Source: Fibrobacter sp. UWB16
GTDB taxonomy: Bacteria > Fibrobacterota > Fibrobacteria > Fibrobacterales > Fibrobacteraceae
Reading direction: 5' to 3'
Length of the DNA: 64,000 nt
Assembly (NCBI RefSeq): GCF_900215325.1
Contig: NZ_OCMS01000003.1
Span: forward strand, 496,001-560,000
The stretch's first letter is position 1; each line of letters begins with the position of its first letter. Shown in pieces: positions 49,016 through 57,729 of this stretch. The position numbers and the translations under genes are program-made. The notes beneath the pieces were generated by a model. It was not told the origin of the DNA, made no database searches, and saw only the letters and a list, made by a program, of their open reading frames with translations.

Positions 49016-49992
49016 ATTCCGTATTCCTCGTCTTTGTCTTCGCCTTCGGTATGGGTCTTGATGAGCTTAATCTTGTCGGGTTTGACAAGGACGGCCTTGA
49101 TGGACATGCTGCGGTCGATATCGGGCGGCAGGTTCAACTTGACTGTCGGGGCAAGGCTGTCTGCATCTTCAATGGCGAATCGGTTGTATTCAATAAAAAG
49201 TTCAATATCGTTGTGCTTGATGGCTTCGATGACTTTGTCGCCGCCGGTGACTTCGACGGTTGCCTGTTGCGGTGAGAGCGTATTCAAAGCTCGGTCATAA
49301 AAACCAATCAGCTGAATGGGGATGTTCTTAAATTCTTTCGACTTGATTTTCTGGACATCGACAAATACTTTTGCCACAGAATCGCTAGGCGTTACAAATG
49401 GCGGTAGTAGATCGGTTTCTAGAGGGACCGAGAGTGTCTGGCTTGCCTTGATGCTGTCGAAAAACACGGAGTCCGTCGGAATGTCGATGATTCGCGTGAG
49501 GGCGTTACGGGCGCCTGAAACTTTCAAGTCTTCTTGGAGGAGCTTGGGCAGTTGCACAAGCACATAGCCTGGGGCCGCGCCAAACGTTACGTTGCTCTTG
49601 ATGGGGATGCTGCGTTCAATGCGCGTATCGACCGCCACATCGATAAAGAGGTACTGGTTGTCCGGTTCCACATAGTGCACCGAAGAAAAGTTCGGGGCTA
49701 CAAAGTTCTTCGAGTCGAGGTGGATGCGCTTGGAGCCGAGTTCGGCGAGGTGCATGTCGACGACCATTGCTGCCTGCTTTTGCGACTGCAGGCGGATAAG
49801 GTCCAGGGGCTTGCCTTCGACGGTTACCGAGACAGTGCTAGGCGGCTTTGATGCAATCGCGAGCGCTTCGGGCAACTTCACGAACGTAAGCGGCACTTCC
49901 ATCGTCAGTTGGAAGTCCTTGAGCGAGATGACATAGAACCAGAGGGCCATCGCGCATACCAAGGCGGTAATCTTTAATATGATGTTTCCCAT
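49012..49992 (-). CDS. YbbR-domain membrane protein, 326 aa
   Basis: One N-terminal membrane helix (about 6-25; ITALVCAMALWFYVISLK) is followed by repeated YbbR-like domains (MEVPLTFVKLPEALAIASKP, SIPIKSNVTFGAAPGYVLVQ, VPLETDLLPPFV, NIPIQLIGFYDRALNTLSPQ). In Firmicutes, YbbR (CdaR) regulates the cyclic-di-AMP synthase CdaA, and in other phyla its role is unknown. No cdaA gene is adjacent here. AAGGGG lies before the ATG on the minus strand. It is co-transcribed with tsaD, overlapping it by four bases. Confidence 0.85.
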   Translation of the reverse strand: MGNIILKITALVCAMALWFYVISLKDFQLTMEVPLTFVKLPEALAIASKPPSTVSVTVEGKPLDLIRLQSQKQAAMVVDMHLAELGSKRIHLDSKNFVAPNFSSVHYVEPDNQYLFIDVAVDTRIERSIPIKSNVTFGAAPGYVLVQLPKLLQEDLKVSGARNALTRIIDIPTDSVFFDSIKASQTLSVPLETDLLPPFVTPSDSVAKVFVDVQKIKSKEFKNIPIQLIGFYDRALNTLSPQQATVEVTGGDKVIEAIKHNDIELFIEYNRFAIEDADSLAPTVKLNLPPDIDRSMSIKAVLVKPDKIKLIKTHTEGEDKDEEYGI

Positions 49993-50025
49993 AAAAGCCC
50001 CTTAAAGAACTGCTATAAATTTAAT

Positions 50026-50031
50026 TATATT
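50026..50031 (+). promoter_or_regulatory. -10 box directly before ftsX
   Basis: TATATT ends 6 bases before the GTG at 50038. The six bases CGAGGC include a GAGG, but it lies too close to the start for normal Shine-Dalgarno pairing. Confidence 0.45.
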
Positions 50032-50037
50032 CGAGGC

Positions 50038-50925
50038 GTGTTCGGACAATTAGGTTACTTAATATCGGAATCTTTTAGAGGATGGAAGCAGCACCGCACG
50101 GTGATTCTTCCGTCTTTGCTCACGATTTTCCTGTGCTCGCTTTTGCTCTCGGCCTCTTTTACGGCGCTCGGCGTCTCGTTCAAGCTCCTCTCGGCCGAAA
50201 AATCGCTGTATGTGATTGAGGCGTTCTTGAAAGAGGATGTTCCCGAGGATTCCGTTGCGGTTATCCAGACGCGGCTTGAGCATACGCGCCATGTGGAGTC
50301 CGTCTCGTTTGTGAGTGCGGATTCGGCGCTTGCTGATTTTAGCAACCATTTCTCGCCGGACATGCTCACACTTGTCGAAGGGAACCCGATCCCCGCATTT
50401 TTCCGAGTGTCCTTGAGCGAAGAGGCGCGCAACCCGGCAGACCTTTCCGAAGTGCGCAATACGATTGCCGAAGAAGCTTACTTTGAAGAGGTGCAGGCTC
50501 CGTTGAAGTGGGCTTCGCGAATTGCGTCGTGGAAGTTCAAAATGATTTTCTGGCCGATTTGCATCAGTATCCTTTTGCTCATTACGCTCTCGCTTATCAT
50601 TTGCAATTCGGTAAGACTTTCGCTTATGTCCCGCAAACTCCTGGTTGAGAACATGAAGTACGCGGGTGGCAGTTATCTGTTCATTGAATTTCCGTTTGTG
50701 CTCGAAGGGGCCATGCAAGGGTTTTTAGGGAGTGGCGTTGCCATCTTGTTGCTTGGGCTTGTCATCCGTTCGCTCGTGCAGGTGTTCCCGATTGTGGCTA
50801 GTGGCGTTGATTACTTTGGAATTGTAGCGCTATTTACGGTGCTCTTGGAAACGATGCTCGCGGGCTACTTTAGTTTCCGCACGGTGCGCAGTTTCTTGTT
50901 CGAAAAGAAGGGTGAGCAGGAATAA
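50038..50925 (+). CDS. ftsX: cell-division protein FtsX
   Basis: FtsX is the membrane half of the ABC-like FtsEX complex that drives peptidoglycan hydrolases at division. The 295-residue protein has an N-terminal helix near 25-47, an extracytoplasmic domain with the typical YVIEAFLKEDVPEDSVAVIQ, and three further helices near 175-200, 228-250 and 262-285. The start is GTG at 50038, giving MFGQLGYLISESFRGWKQHR, a normal FtsX beginning. No ftsE is adjacent, which is unusual. It overlaps the EnvC-like gene by one base. Confidence 0.92.
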   Translation: MFGQLGYLISESFRGWKQHRTVILPSLLTIFLCSLLLSASFTALGVSFKLLSAEKSLYVIEAFLKEDVPEDSVAVIQTRLEHTRHVESVSFVSADSALADFSNHFSPDMLTLVEGNPIPAFFRVSLSEEARNPADLSEVRNTIAEEAYFEEVQAPLKWASRIASWKFKMIFWPICISILLLITLSLIICNSVRLSLMSRKLLVENMKYAGGSYLFIEFPFVLEGAMQGFLGSGVAILLLGLVIRSLVQVFPIVASGVDYFGIVALFTVLLETMLAGYFSFRTVRSFLFEKKGEQE

Positions 50926-52238
50926 TGCGTCTTGTTTGCCGGTTCATTCCGCTTTTGTTTTTCATCTTTGCCGTGGTGGCGGGCTCAGCCGTTTCGTCTT
51001 ATGCGGCCCCGAAAAAGACCGACGCGCAGATCGATGAACAAAAGAACGCCCTCAAAAAGCTTGAGGTCGATCTTGCGAAAAAGCGCGAGGAACTGGCCGT
51101 CCTTGAAACCGAAGAAAAGGGCGTCTTGAACACGATTTCGCTTTTGGACCAGAACTTGAACCGCACCAGGTCTTACCTTTCGGAACTGACCCGCAATGAG
51201 GATATGTTGCAGGGGGCGGTCAAGCAATTGGTGATGGATATCGATTCTCTTGATTCAAAAATCAAGGCCCGTAAGCGCGCCATGAGAAAGCGTATCCGTA
51301 ATTTGTATGTACACGGTCGCAGTAACGATGCCGAAATTCTCTTTGAACTTTTGACCAAGAACGGGAACCCGGAACGCGAAGTTTATTGGGTGCACCACTT
51401 GCTGAACCGCGACCGCGAAGACGTTGAAACGCTCCGCCAGCTCATTGCCGAACGCACGCAGAAACAGCAGACGCAAGAGAAGCACTTGGCCGAGCTTTCG
51501 AGACTCCGCTCCCGCAAGGCGGTCGAAGAACGCGGCCTTGTCGCGCAGATGAACGGTCAGGCCCGCATGCTGAATTCCCTCAAGCACGACAAGGCCGTGC
51601 AGCGCATGGCGCTCAAGGAATTCGAACGCAACCAGAAGACCATGCTTGCGCTCCTCAAGAAACTTGAGCAGCGCCGCAAGCGAGAAATCGAAGAAGCGAA
51701 GCGCGCCGAGGCAGCCCGCCTCGCCGCTCTCAAGAAGAAGGAACGCGAAGCCGAGAAAAAGCGCCAGGCCGCCGACAAGAAGCGCGAATCAGAAAAGAAG
51801 CGTGAGGCCGAAATCGCCCAAAAGCAGACTCCGGTACCGCATTTCAAAGGCCCGAAGTGCATGCCGCTCGACGGCCCGATTATTAGCGAATACGGCCTAC
51901 AGGAACACCCGGTGCTCCACATCATGACGCGTAACCTCGGGGTGGAAATCCGCGGAAAGCGCGGTGGCCACATCCGTGCCGCTGCAGCCGGAACTGTGGC
52001 TATGGTCGCCGAAATTGACGGTCGCGGCCCCTCCGTGATCATCGAACACGAAGATGGAACGTACACGGTGTACGGTCACATGAAGGCAATCCACGTCCAA
52101 GAGGGCAAAAGTGTCAAGAAATGCGAAGAAATTGGAGAAGTGGGCGATATTGCTTCGTTAAATGGTATTAAATTGTATTTCCAAGTAAGCGAAGGGACAC
52201 AGACCGTGGACCCGTTGCAATGGTTGAAACAGAGATGA
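50925..52238 (+). CDS. EnvC-like coiled-coil protein with degenerate LytM domain
   Basis: A signal peptide (about 1-28) precedes long coiled coils (about 35-300) rich in Lys, Glu, Arg and Ala, then a LytM (M23) domain at about 320-437. The zinc ligands of active LytM enzymes seem lost: the H-x3-D position reads NLGVE, and the H-x-H position reads LYFQ, while YGHM keeps one histidine. EnvC has the same state and activates amidases rather than cutting peptidoglycan. The gene overlaps ftsX by one base, matching the FtsEX-EnvC pathway, in which FtsX recruits EnvC. Confidence 0.9.
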   Translation: MRLVCRFIPLLFFIFAVVAGSAVSSYAAPKKTDAQIDEQKNALKKLEVDLAKKREELAVLETEEKGVLNTISLLDQNLNRTRSYLSELTRNEDMLQGAVKQLVMDIDSLDSKIKARKRAMRKRIRNLYVHGRSNDAEILFELLTKNGNPEREVYWVHHLLNRDREDVETLRQLIAERTQKQQTQEKHLAELSRLRSRKAVEERGLVAQMNGQARMLNSLKHDKAVQRMALKEFERNQKTMLALLKKLEQRRKREIEEAKRAEAARLAALKKKEREAEKKRQAADKKRESEKKREAEIAQKQTPVPHFKGPKCMPLDGPIISEYGLQEHPVLHIMTRNLGVEIRGKRGGHIRAAAAGTVAMVAEIDGRGPSVIIEHEDGTYTVYGHMKAIHVQEGKSVKKCEEIGEVGDIASLNGIKLYFQVSEGTQTVDPLQWLKQR

Positions 52239-53359
52239 TAGAATATCGCTTAAATGGCCCCGCCTCCCAGGAACGAATCCGTATTCGTCTTATGGCGGCG
52301 TTGCGTGAGAACCGCTTCCCGCAGTCGATTCTTATCGACGGTCCTGTGGGCATTGGCAAAAAAGCGCTCGCGATGGAAATTGCCCAGGCGCTCCAGTGTA
52401 CAAACCCGAGCGTTCGCCCGTGCGGTAATTGCTTCGGCTGCAAAATGGCAACCGATACCGGCGTGACCGACAACTGGGTCGTGCCGATGGAAGCGAAAGA
52501 GGCAAGCGCCCGCAATGCGGCCGACGTCTCTGCCGGGAGCTCTGCAAAGACCATCCAGGATTTTAAACAGGCCTACATCGAAGAAATCACGAAGAACCCG
52601 TACCGCGTGGATATTTTCAGCGCGGGCGCCGTGATTTCGGTGGAACTCATCCGTACGATGACCGCCTCCTTTGCGATGAAGGGCGATCGTGTGCGTGTGG
52701 TGATTATCGCCGAGGCCGACCGCATGAACGATTCTGCGGCAAACGCGTTCCTCAAGACTCTCGAAGAAGTCCCGCCGAACACGTACTTCATTTTGACGAC
52801 TTCGTCTCGCGAAAAGCTCTTGCAGACGATCCGTTCGCGCTGCCTTGCGCTCCACCTGCCACCCCTCACGGATGAGGAAGTGCGTCAGGAGGCCATCCGC
52901 GTTGGCGGTGAAGAATTTGACGAATCGACTCTGACCGACGATGTGATTGGGCTTGCTGTGGGTTCCCCTGGCATGGCGCTTTACTACGCCGAACATGCCA
53001 AGAACTGGTGCCCTCTCGCGGTCGATTTTATCGAGAAGTCGCTTTCGCAGGACTACACGGACCTGTTCTTTAAGCTCGAAGATTCCGGACTTGAAGACCC
53101 GGCTATCGTGAACCGCTTTTTGGAAGTGCTCTCGTTTTTAATCACGGACTTGTTGCGCCGTGAATCGGGCGCTCCGCTCCGCATCCCGGAAGCAACGGGC
53201 AGCGTGAATCTCGAACGCTACCCGCAAGTGGGGGCGACTGCCCTCGAAGCTGCTCTCGTGAGTGTGCAAGAAACTATGTCGAGAATCGCCTCCAGGCGAA
53301 TGGCGGCAGTGACCTGCCTCCAGAACCTCTCGCTAAAACTTTTTGAAGGCTACAAGTAA
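52235..53359 (+). CDS. holB: DNA polymerase III delta-prime subunit
   Basis: HolB is part of the clamp loader. The N-terminus has a Walker A-like GPVGIGKKAL and a zinc-binding CGNCFGCK cluster, and TIRSRC matches the conserved arginine-finger SRC motif. An insert rich in Ala and Ser occurs at about residues 85-105, after which sequence resumes (VISVELIRTMTASFAMKGDR, AANAFLKTLEEVPPNTYFIL). The ATG at 52235 overlaps the EnvC stop as ATGA; the in-frame ATG at 52220 would give five extra residues. Length 374. RecJ starts at its last base. Confidence 0.93.
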   Translation: MIEYRLNGPASQERIRIRLMAALRENRFPQSILIDGPVGIGKKALAMEIAQALQCTNPSVRPCGNCFGCKMATDTGVTDNWVVPMEAKEASARNAADVSAGSSAKTIQDFKQAYIEEITKNPYRVDIFSAGAVISVELIRTMTASFAMKGDRVRVVIIAEADRMNDSAANAFLKTLEEVPPNTYFILTTSSREKLLQTIRSRCLALHLPPLTDEEVRQEAIRVGGEEFDESTLTDDVIGLAVGSPGMALYYAEHAKNWCPLAVDFIEKSLSQDYTDLFFKLEDSGLEDPAIVNRFLEVLSFLITDLLRRESGAPLRIPEATGSVNLERYPQVGATALEAALVSVQETMSRIASRRMAAVTCLQNLSLKLFEGYK

Positions 53360-55071
53360 TGGAAGATCTTGTCGCCTCAACTTTGTCCTCTACGCTAAAG
53401 ATTCCGCATGCGGTCGCGAGGTTCTTGGTCTCGCGCGGCATCAAGACCGTTTCTGATGCGTACCACATGCTGTGCTCTAACGAGAGCGACGTGCATGACC
53501 CCTTCCTCATGATGGGGATGGACAAGGCTGTGGAATGGATACTCGCGGTTCGCGAACGTGGCGAGCGCGTGTTCATTTTTGGCGACTACGACTTGGACGG
53601 CATGACGTCCGTGACGCTTTTGACCCGTTGCCTAAAGACCGTGGGTATCGAATCTGAATGGCGACTCCCGAACCGCTTTGGCGATGGCTATGGCCTCTCG
53701 GTTTCTGCCGTCGATGAAATGTATGAGGCGGGGGCGCGCAACTTGATTACCGTGGATACGGGCATTACCGCGAACGTGGAAATTGCGCATGCCAAGGAAC
53801 TCGGCATGGCGGTCATGGTCATGGACCATCATCAGCCGTCGGGCGATGGGCTCCCGGTGAGCGATGTGCTTTTGGACCCGCACCAGGAAGGCGACAATTA
53901 TCCGAATCCGGAACTTTGTGGCGTTGGTGTTTCGTACAAGTTTATTTGCGCCTTGTTTAGCCGACTTGGCATTAATGCCCCGGTGGAATATCTGGACTTG
54001 GTTGCCCTCGGGACGCTTGCGGACTTGGTGCAGATGACGCCTGAAAACCGCTATTTTACGCGTACCGGGCTCGAAAGCCTTAAGAGCAGCCGTTGGCCTG
54101 GCGTACAAGAAATGTACTCTTCCCTCATGAAGCCCCATAGCTGTGTGGGCGGCATCGACGTGATGTACAAGCTTGCGCCGCTCCTCAACGCTCCTGGCCG
54201 CATGGAACGCCCGGACCCGGCCCTTAAACTTCTTTTGTGCGAAAACAAAGGTGAAGCGGGCAAGCTTCTTGAAGAACTGAAAGAATGGAATAAGCGCCGC
54301 AAGGACAAAGAAGCAGAAATCACCAAGATGGCGATGGAGCAAGTTCAAGCGCTTTACGGCGACACCATCCCGACTGTCATTGTAGTTGCCGGCGAAAACT
54401 GGCACGTGGGCGTGATTGGCATTGTCGCGGCAAAGCTTGCCCAGGAATTCCACAGACCTTCGGCCGTGCTGTCGATTATCAACGGCATGGCACATGCGAG
54501 TGCCCGTGCAGTTCCTGGATTCAACTGGCACAAGGCGCTTTTTGATAGCCGTGAACTTTTTGACCGCTGGGGCGGTCACGCGAATGCGGCGGGCTTTTCG
54601 CTTGAAGCCGGTAAAATTGAAGAGTTGCGTGGGCGCCTGTTACAGTCTGCGGCAGATCAAGGCTACACGGGTGAAGTTATCAATACCGAAGAATCGTACC
54701 CGTACGACATCAAAATTGCACTCCGTGAACTGACCGTAGAGACGCGAGTCCCGACGGGGCGCTATCCGATTCGTGAACGCTCCATTCTGGAGTTCATCGA
54801 CTTGCTGGAACCGTTTGGCGGAAACTTCCCGTACCCCGCATTCCGCGCCGAAGGCGTTACCGTGCATCGCGTGCGCGAACTTCGCGGCGGGCATTTGCAA
54901 ATGGAAATTTCGCAGGCGGGAAGTGCCGTTTTCCCGGCTATTGCCTTTGGACTGCGCAAGAGCAAGGCTCTGCTCGGACGCTCCCGCCCGGTGACGGTCG
55001 TGTTCGAGCCGATTTGGAATTACTATAACAACACCAAGACGGTGCAGCTTTGCATCAAGTCCATCGAGTAG
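53359..55071 (+). CDS. recJ: single-stranded-DNA-specific exonuclease RecJ
   Basis: RecJ is a 5'-to-3' single-strand DNA exonuclease in recombination and mismatch repair. DHH-family motifs are FGDYDLDGMTSVTLL and VMDHHQPSGDGLP, then the DHHA1 region with HASARAVPGFNWHKAL and WGGHANAAGFSLEAGK, and an OB-like end. It has 570 residues, the normal size. The ATG at 53359 overlaps the holB stop by one base. It lies in the run ftsX-envC-holB-recJ, all coupled by overlaps. Confidence 0.96.
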   Translation: MEDLVASTLSSTLKIPHAVARFLVSRGIKTVSDAYHMLCSNESDVHDPFLMMGMDKAVEWILAVRERGERVFIFGDYDLDGMTSVTLLTRCLKTVGIESEWRLPNRFGDGYGLSVSAVDEMYEAGARNLITVDTGITANVEIAHAKELGMAVMVMDHHQPSGDGLPVSDVLLDPHQEGDNYPNPELCGVGVSYKFICALFSRLGINAPVEYLDLVALGTLADLVQMTPENRYFTRTGLESLKSSRWPGVQEMYSSLMKPHSCVGGIDVMYKLAPLLNAPGRMERPDPALKLLLCENKGEAGKLLEELKEWNKRRKDKEAEITKMAMEQVQALYGDTIPTVIVVAGENWHVGVIGIVAAKLAQEFHRPSAVLSIINGMAHASARAVPGFNWHKALFDSRELFDRWGGHANAAGFSLEAGKIEELRGRLLQSAADQGYTGEVINTEESYPYDIKIALRELTVETRVPTGRYPIRERSILEFIDLLEPFGGNFPYPAFRAEGVTVHRVRELRGGHLQMEISQAGSAVFPAIAFGLRKSKALLGRSRPVTVVFEPIWNYYNNTKTVQLCIKSIE

Positions 55072-55075
55072 TGCT

Positions 55076-55594
55076 ATGCTGAAACGGAACGCTCCATTAC
55101 TTGCCTTTGCTCTCGTCTTTGTGGCTGTGCTGTACTTTGTCTACAGCATCCCGCAGTACGAACCTATTGTGGATGCTGAAGAAGAAGAGGATGTCGCCGA
55201 AGAGGCGTTTACCGGCCGCGTGGAAATGCCCTCGATTGATGAAATCTACGTGATTGAAAATACCGCAGGTCGTGACTTGAACAAGCTTGCGATGTTTTTG
55301 GAAGGCCGCGCCGCTGGCTTGCATTACCTCTCCTCGGAGTATTTCAAGAAAATCCGTGTGACCCGCAAAGGGAACCGATTTATCAAGTCCGATGACGATG
55401 TGTTTCTCGGATTGCACCTCACGCTCGATAGCCTTGGGCGCTTTATGGATCCGCAAATCATGTTTACGAGTTCCGATAACGAAGTGTTCAAAGTCAAGCT
55501 CCTGAAGCATGTAGAATACTTCTGGCGCCTTCCGCCGAGCAAGCAGGGCAAACTCGAAATCTGGATCCCCATTCGCTTCCACGGCGGGGTTTAA
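55076..55594 (+). CDS. membrane-anchored protein with TonB_C-like end, 172 aa
   Basis: One N-terminal membrane helix (about 8-25; LLAFALVFVAVLYFVYSIP) and an acidic linker (EEEEDVAEEAF) lead to a C-terminal domain whose pattern FLGLHLTLDSLGRFMDPQI ... WRLPPSKQGKLEIWIPIRF resembles the end of TonB-family proteins, where Pro and Gly precede the last strand. This likeness is by eye only, so I do not name it. The start is 4 bases after the recJ stop, so it is probably in the same operon. Confidence 0.7.
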   Translation: MLKRNAPLLAFALVFVAVLYFVYSIPQYEPIVDAEEEEDVAEEAFTGRVEMPSIDEIYVIENTAGRDLNKLAMFLEGRAAGLHYLSSEYFKKIRVTRKGNRFIKSDDDVFLGLHLTLDSLGRFMDPQIMFTSSDNEVFKVKLLKHVEYFWRLPPSKQGKLEIWIPIRFHGGV

Positions 55595-55599
55595 CTCCT

Positions 55600-55678
55600 T
55601 ACTGCCACCTCGGACTCCGTTCCGGGGTCACCATACACTATTAAAGGCGATGCCCGCACTGAGGCCGGCATGACAACA
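55600..55678. repeat. GC-rich palindromes
   Basis: CCTCGGACTCCGTTCCGGGG is followed by TCACC, then by GATGCCCGCACTGAGGCCGG and CATGACA. Two diverged palindrome units fill the gap after the gene at 55076-55594. Confidence 0.65.
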
Positions 55679-55683
55679 AATGC

Positions 55684-55711
55684 AAAAGAAAAGCTCCACT
55701 AGGTGGAGCTT
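55684..55711 (-). terminator. terminator of the 55751-56176 gene
   Basis: AAGCTCCAC (55691-55699) pairs with GTGGAGCTT (55703-55711); on the minus strand it is followed by TTCTTTT. Confidence 0.85.
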
Positions 55712-55750
55712 GGCAAATGTTTTGCACATTTTGGCGCTTTTAGCGAGTGA

Positions 55751-56176
55751 TTACGCTCTCAGGATTTCGACGAGCTGCTTAGCGTTCTTTTCGATAAGGA
55801 CGAATGCTTCGAACATGCGGGCTTCACGCCACTTGGTCAGGTACTTCGTCTGCCAGTCCACCGCGATTATGTCCGGATCCTTAGGACCGTTTTCGTTCTG
55901 GTACCAGACTTCCTTCGTGATTTCGCGGATCATTGCGCCCATTTCGGCGGCCGGCTGCAAAGAACCCTTGCAGAGGAGGAGGGCACGGAGGTTGTCGAGG
56001 AGGATTTCGTCAGAAGGCTGTTCGGCATCTTCGCGGGCACATTCCCAAATTTCGTCGCGGTGGCGTTCAGTCCAGCCGAACAAGTACTTTTTGGTCTTTT
56101 CGAGCTCGCCCTTGGCAAGCTTTTCATCGACCGCTTCGCGCGGATAATATATGCTGTTTGGATAGAATTCAATCAT
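55751..56176 (-). CDS. soluble protein of unknown function, 141 aa
   Basis: There is no signal peptide or membrane helix. The sequence is mostly helical and charged, with many Glu, Lys and Trp residues (EKLAKGELEKTKKYLFGWTE, LLDNLRALLLCKGSLQ, YLTKWREARMFEAFVLIEKN). Codon bias is strong, as in highly expressed genes of this window, which argues that it is real. GGGAGG lies about 7 bases before the ATG on the minus strand. It is monocistronic, bounded by a terminator at 55684 and by a tRNA gene. I recognise no family. Confidence 0.8.
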   Translation of the reverse strand: MIEFYPNSIYYPREAVDEKLAKGELEKTKKYLFGWTERHRDEIWECAREDAEQPSDEILLDNLRALLLCKGSLQPAAEMGAMIREITKEVWYQNENGPKDPDIIAVDWQTKYLTKWREARMFEAFVLIEKNAKQLVEILRA

Positions 56177-56214
56177 GATCTACCTCCCTTCTGCGAAGTG
56201 AAGCACAAAAACAA

Positions 56215-56297
<83 letters not shown>

Positions 56298-56409
56298 AGG
56301 TTGTGCGCGTGTAATATAGCAATTTGTGTGGGTAAAATTACACGAGTCTTCATTTTAATATGGTTTTTATCACCTTTTTCACCAAAAACATATTTTCTGT
56401 TTATAAATG

Positions 56410-56438
56410 TTTACTTTGCGGTCGCGTTAATGTATATT
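56410..56438 (+). promoter_or_regulatory. promoter of the pseudopilin operon
   Basis: TTTACT (56410-56415), 17-bp spacer, TATATT (56433-56438). The start would be near 56445, leaving a leader of about 87 bases before the ATG at 56532. Confidence 0.8.
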
Positions 56439-56531
56439 ATGAATTGGACTAAAGCGAAAAAAGGCCCTTTTTATTATTAATTTTGGTTCGATTGTGGTGT
56501 CTTGGATGTCTTGTCGTGTGGAGATTTAGAT

Positions 56532-57086
56532 ATGTTGAATCACGGTTCTAAAAAGAACGGTTATACCCTGGTAGAAGTCCTTGTTGTCGTTACGATTATG
56601 GGCGTTTTATCATCTATGGGTGTTGCGGGCCTAAGAGGTGCTGTGATCAATAGCCGAATGAAGGACAATGCCCTGAATGTGACGGCTTTTTTGGAACGTG
56701 TTGCGAATGAAGCGAACCGAATGTCCAAACGTATCTGTGTCAAGAAGGATAACGATCAGCGAATCAGCGCTTATGTGGCCAATCAATGTGACGGTGTTGG
56801 TAGCGATGGCTCGGAAGTTTTTGATACTTACGAACTTGAAGCTCCGGCGAAGTTTGAATGTGGCGACGGAATTGACATGAGCGAAATTTCTGGTTTTAGT
56901 GGTGGTGATTGGGCCCAAAATGGAGCCTTGTTTGTTCCGCGTATCGGGCTTTCGGCGGCACCTGCCGAGGGGTATGTGTGCATGCAGTATGGAAGCCATG
57001 GAACGTATGCGGTTGCCATCAAGAAAAAAAACAATAACATGATCGTCCCGATGTGGAGATCTGGTGCTTATTGGAGTAAGCTGTAG
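56532..57086 (+). CDS. type IV pilin-like (GspH/FimT-type) protein, 184 aa
   Basis: The N-terminus has a prepilin cleavage site: NHGSKKNG followed by YTLVEVLVVVTIMG, with the invariant Glu five residues after the cut and a long hydrophobic helix. The rest (DNALNVTAFLERVANEANRM, and FECGDGIDMSEISG) matches minor pseudopilins such as GspH/FimT in shape. GGAGA precedes ATG 56532; a longer in-frame start has no site. Such proteins sit at the tip of type IV pili or type II secretion pseudopili. The second pseudopilin follows after 7 bases. Confidence 0.87.
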   Translation: MLNHGSKKNGYTLVEVLVVVTIMGVLSSMGVAGLRGAVINSRMKDNALNVTAFLERVANEANRMSKRICVKKDNDQRISAYVANQCDGVGSDGSEVFDTYELEAPAKFECGDGIDMSEISGFSGGDWAQNGALFVPRIGLSAAPAEGYVCMQYGSHGTYAVAIKKKNNNMIVPMWRSGAYWSKL

Positions 57087-57093
57087 GTTTGTT

Positions 57094-57555
57094 ATGGTGA
57101 AACTTTTGAAGAATAAGAAAGGCTTTGGTATTGTTGAAATTCTGGTCGCTGCTGCGGTCCTCGGTTTTATGTACATGGCTATATTGAATCTTCAGGGCGG
57201 AAACCATGATGCATTGCTGCGCATCCGCGGCCGTGACGGGGCTATTGAAGTGGCCCAGCAGGTTTTGGATTCCCTCAAGTCCGTAGGTATAGCCTCTATC
57301 CCCTCGAAGTCTCTTTCGGATACGACTTTTGATGTGCATGATATTGACCGCAAGTGGGCTCGTGGTCTTGGCGATTCCGCAACGGTGACGTACTCTTCGC
57401 AGGTGACTGTGGCGGCAACGCAAAATTATACTTCGAAGGATTCTTCGCAGTACGAGACGATTCGCCACGTTTACGCAAAACAGGTGAAGGTCAAAGTCTC
57501 CTGGAATTTCAAAGGCACAACGCAGTCTATCGAAGTCTCGAGTGTAATTAGATGA
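57094..57555 (+). CDS. type IV pilin-like (PilV/GspI-type) protein, 153 aa
   Basis: MVKLLKNKKG, then FGIVEILVAAAVLGFMYMAI, is a prepilin signal with Glu5 kept. The rest contains IEVAQQVLDSLKSVGIASIP and a C-terminal beta-rich part (VKVKVSWNFKGTTQSIEVSS) like PilV or GspI. It begins 7 bases after the first pseudopilin, so the two form a small operon. Machinery genes (pilB, pilC, pilQ) are not in this window. The start at 57094 is used because upstream in-frame codons overlap the first gene. Confidence 0.85.
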   Translation: MVKLLKNKKGFGIVEILVAAAVLGFMYMAILNLQGGNHDALLRIRGRDGAIEVAQQVLDSLKSVGIASIPSKSLSDTTFDVHDIDRKWARGLGDSATVTYSSQVTVAATQNYTSKDSSQYETIRHVYAKQVKVKVSWNFKGTTQSIEVSSVIR

Positions 57556-57729
57556 AATGTCATCCTGAGCGAAGTCGAAGACAACTCAGAAGGTGAGTGT
57601 TGCGTCCATGCTAGCATGGACATAACCGAGCCAAGAAGTTGGGGCATTTGCCCCCATCCAGTAAAAATATTCGCTAGAAATAACTGGATTCCTCGTCCTA
57701 ACGGACTCGGAATGACGTTGTTCTGTCTG
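57556..57729. repeat. cluster of hairpins between convergent genes
   Basis: The gap begins with a GTCATCCTGAGCGAAGTCGA half-repeat. It then has GTCCATGCTAGCATGGAC (57604-57621, a perfect palindrome), GGGGCATTTGCCCC at 57641, and ATCCAGT (57657-57663) pairing with ACTGGAT (57685-57691). It ends with CTCGGAATGACG. No gene is seen. Confidence 0.7.
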
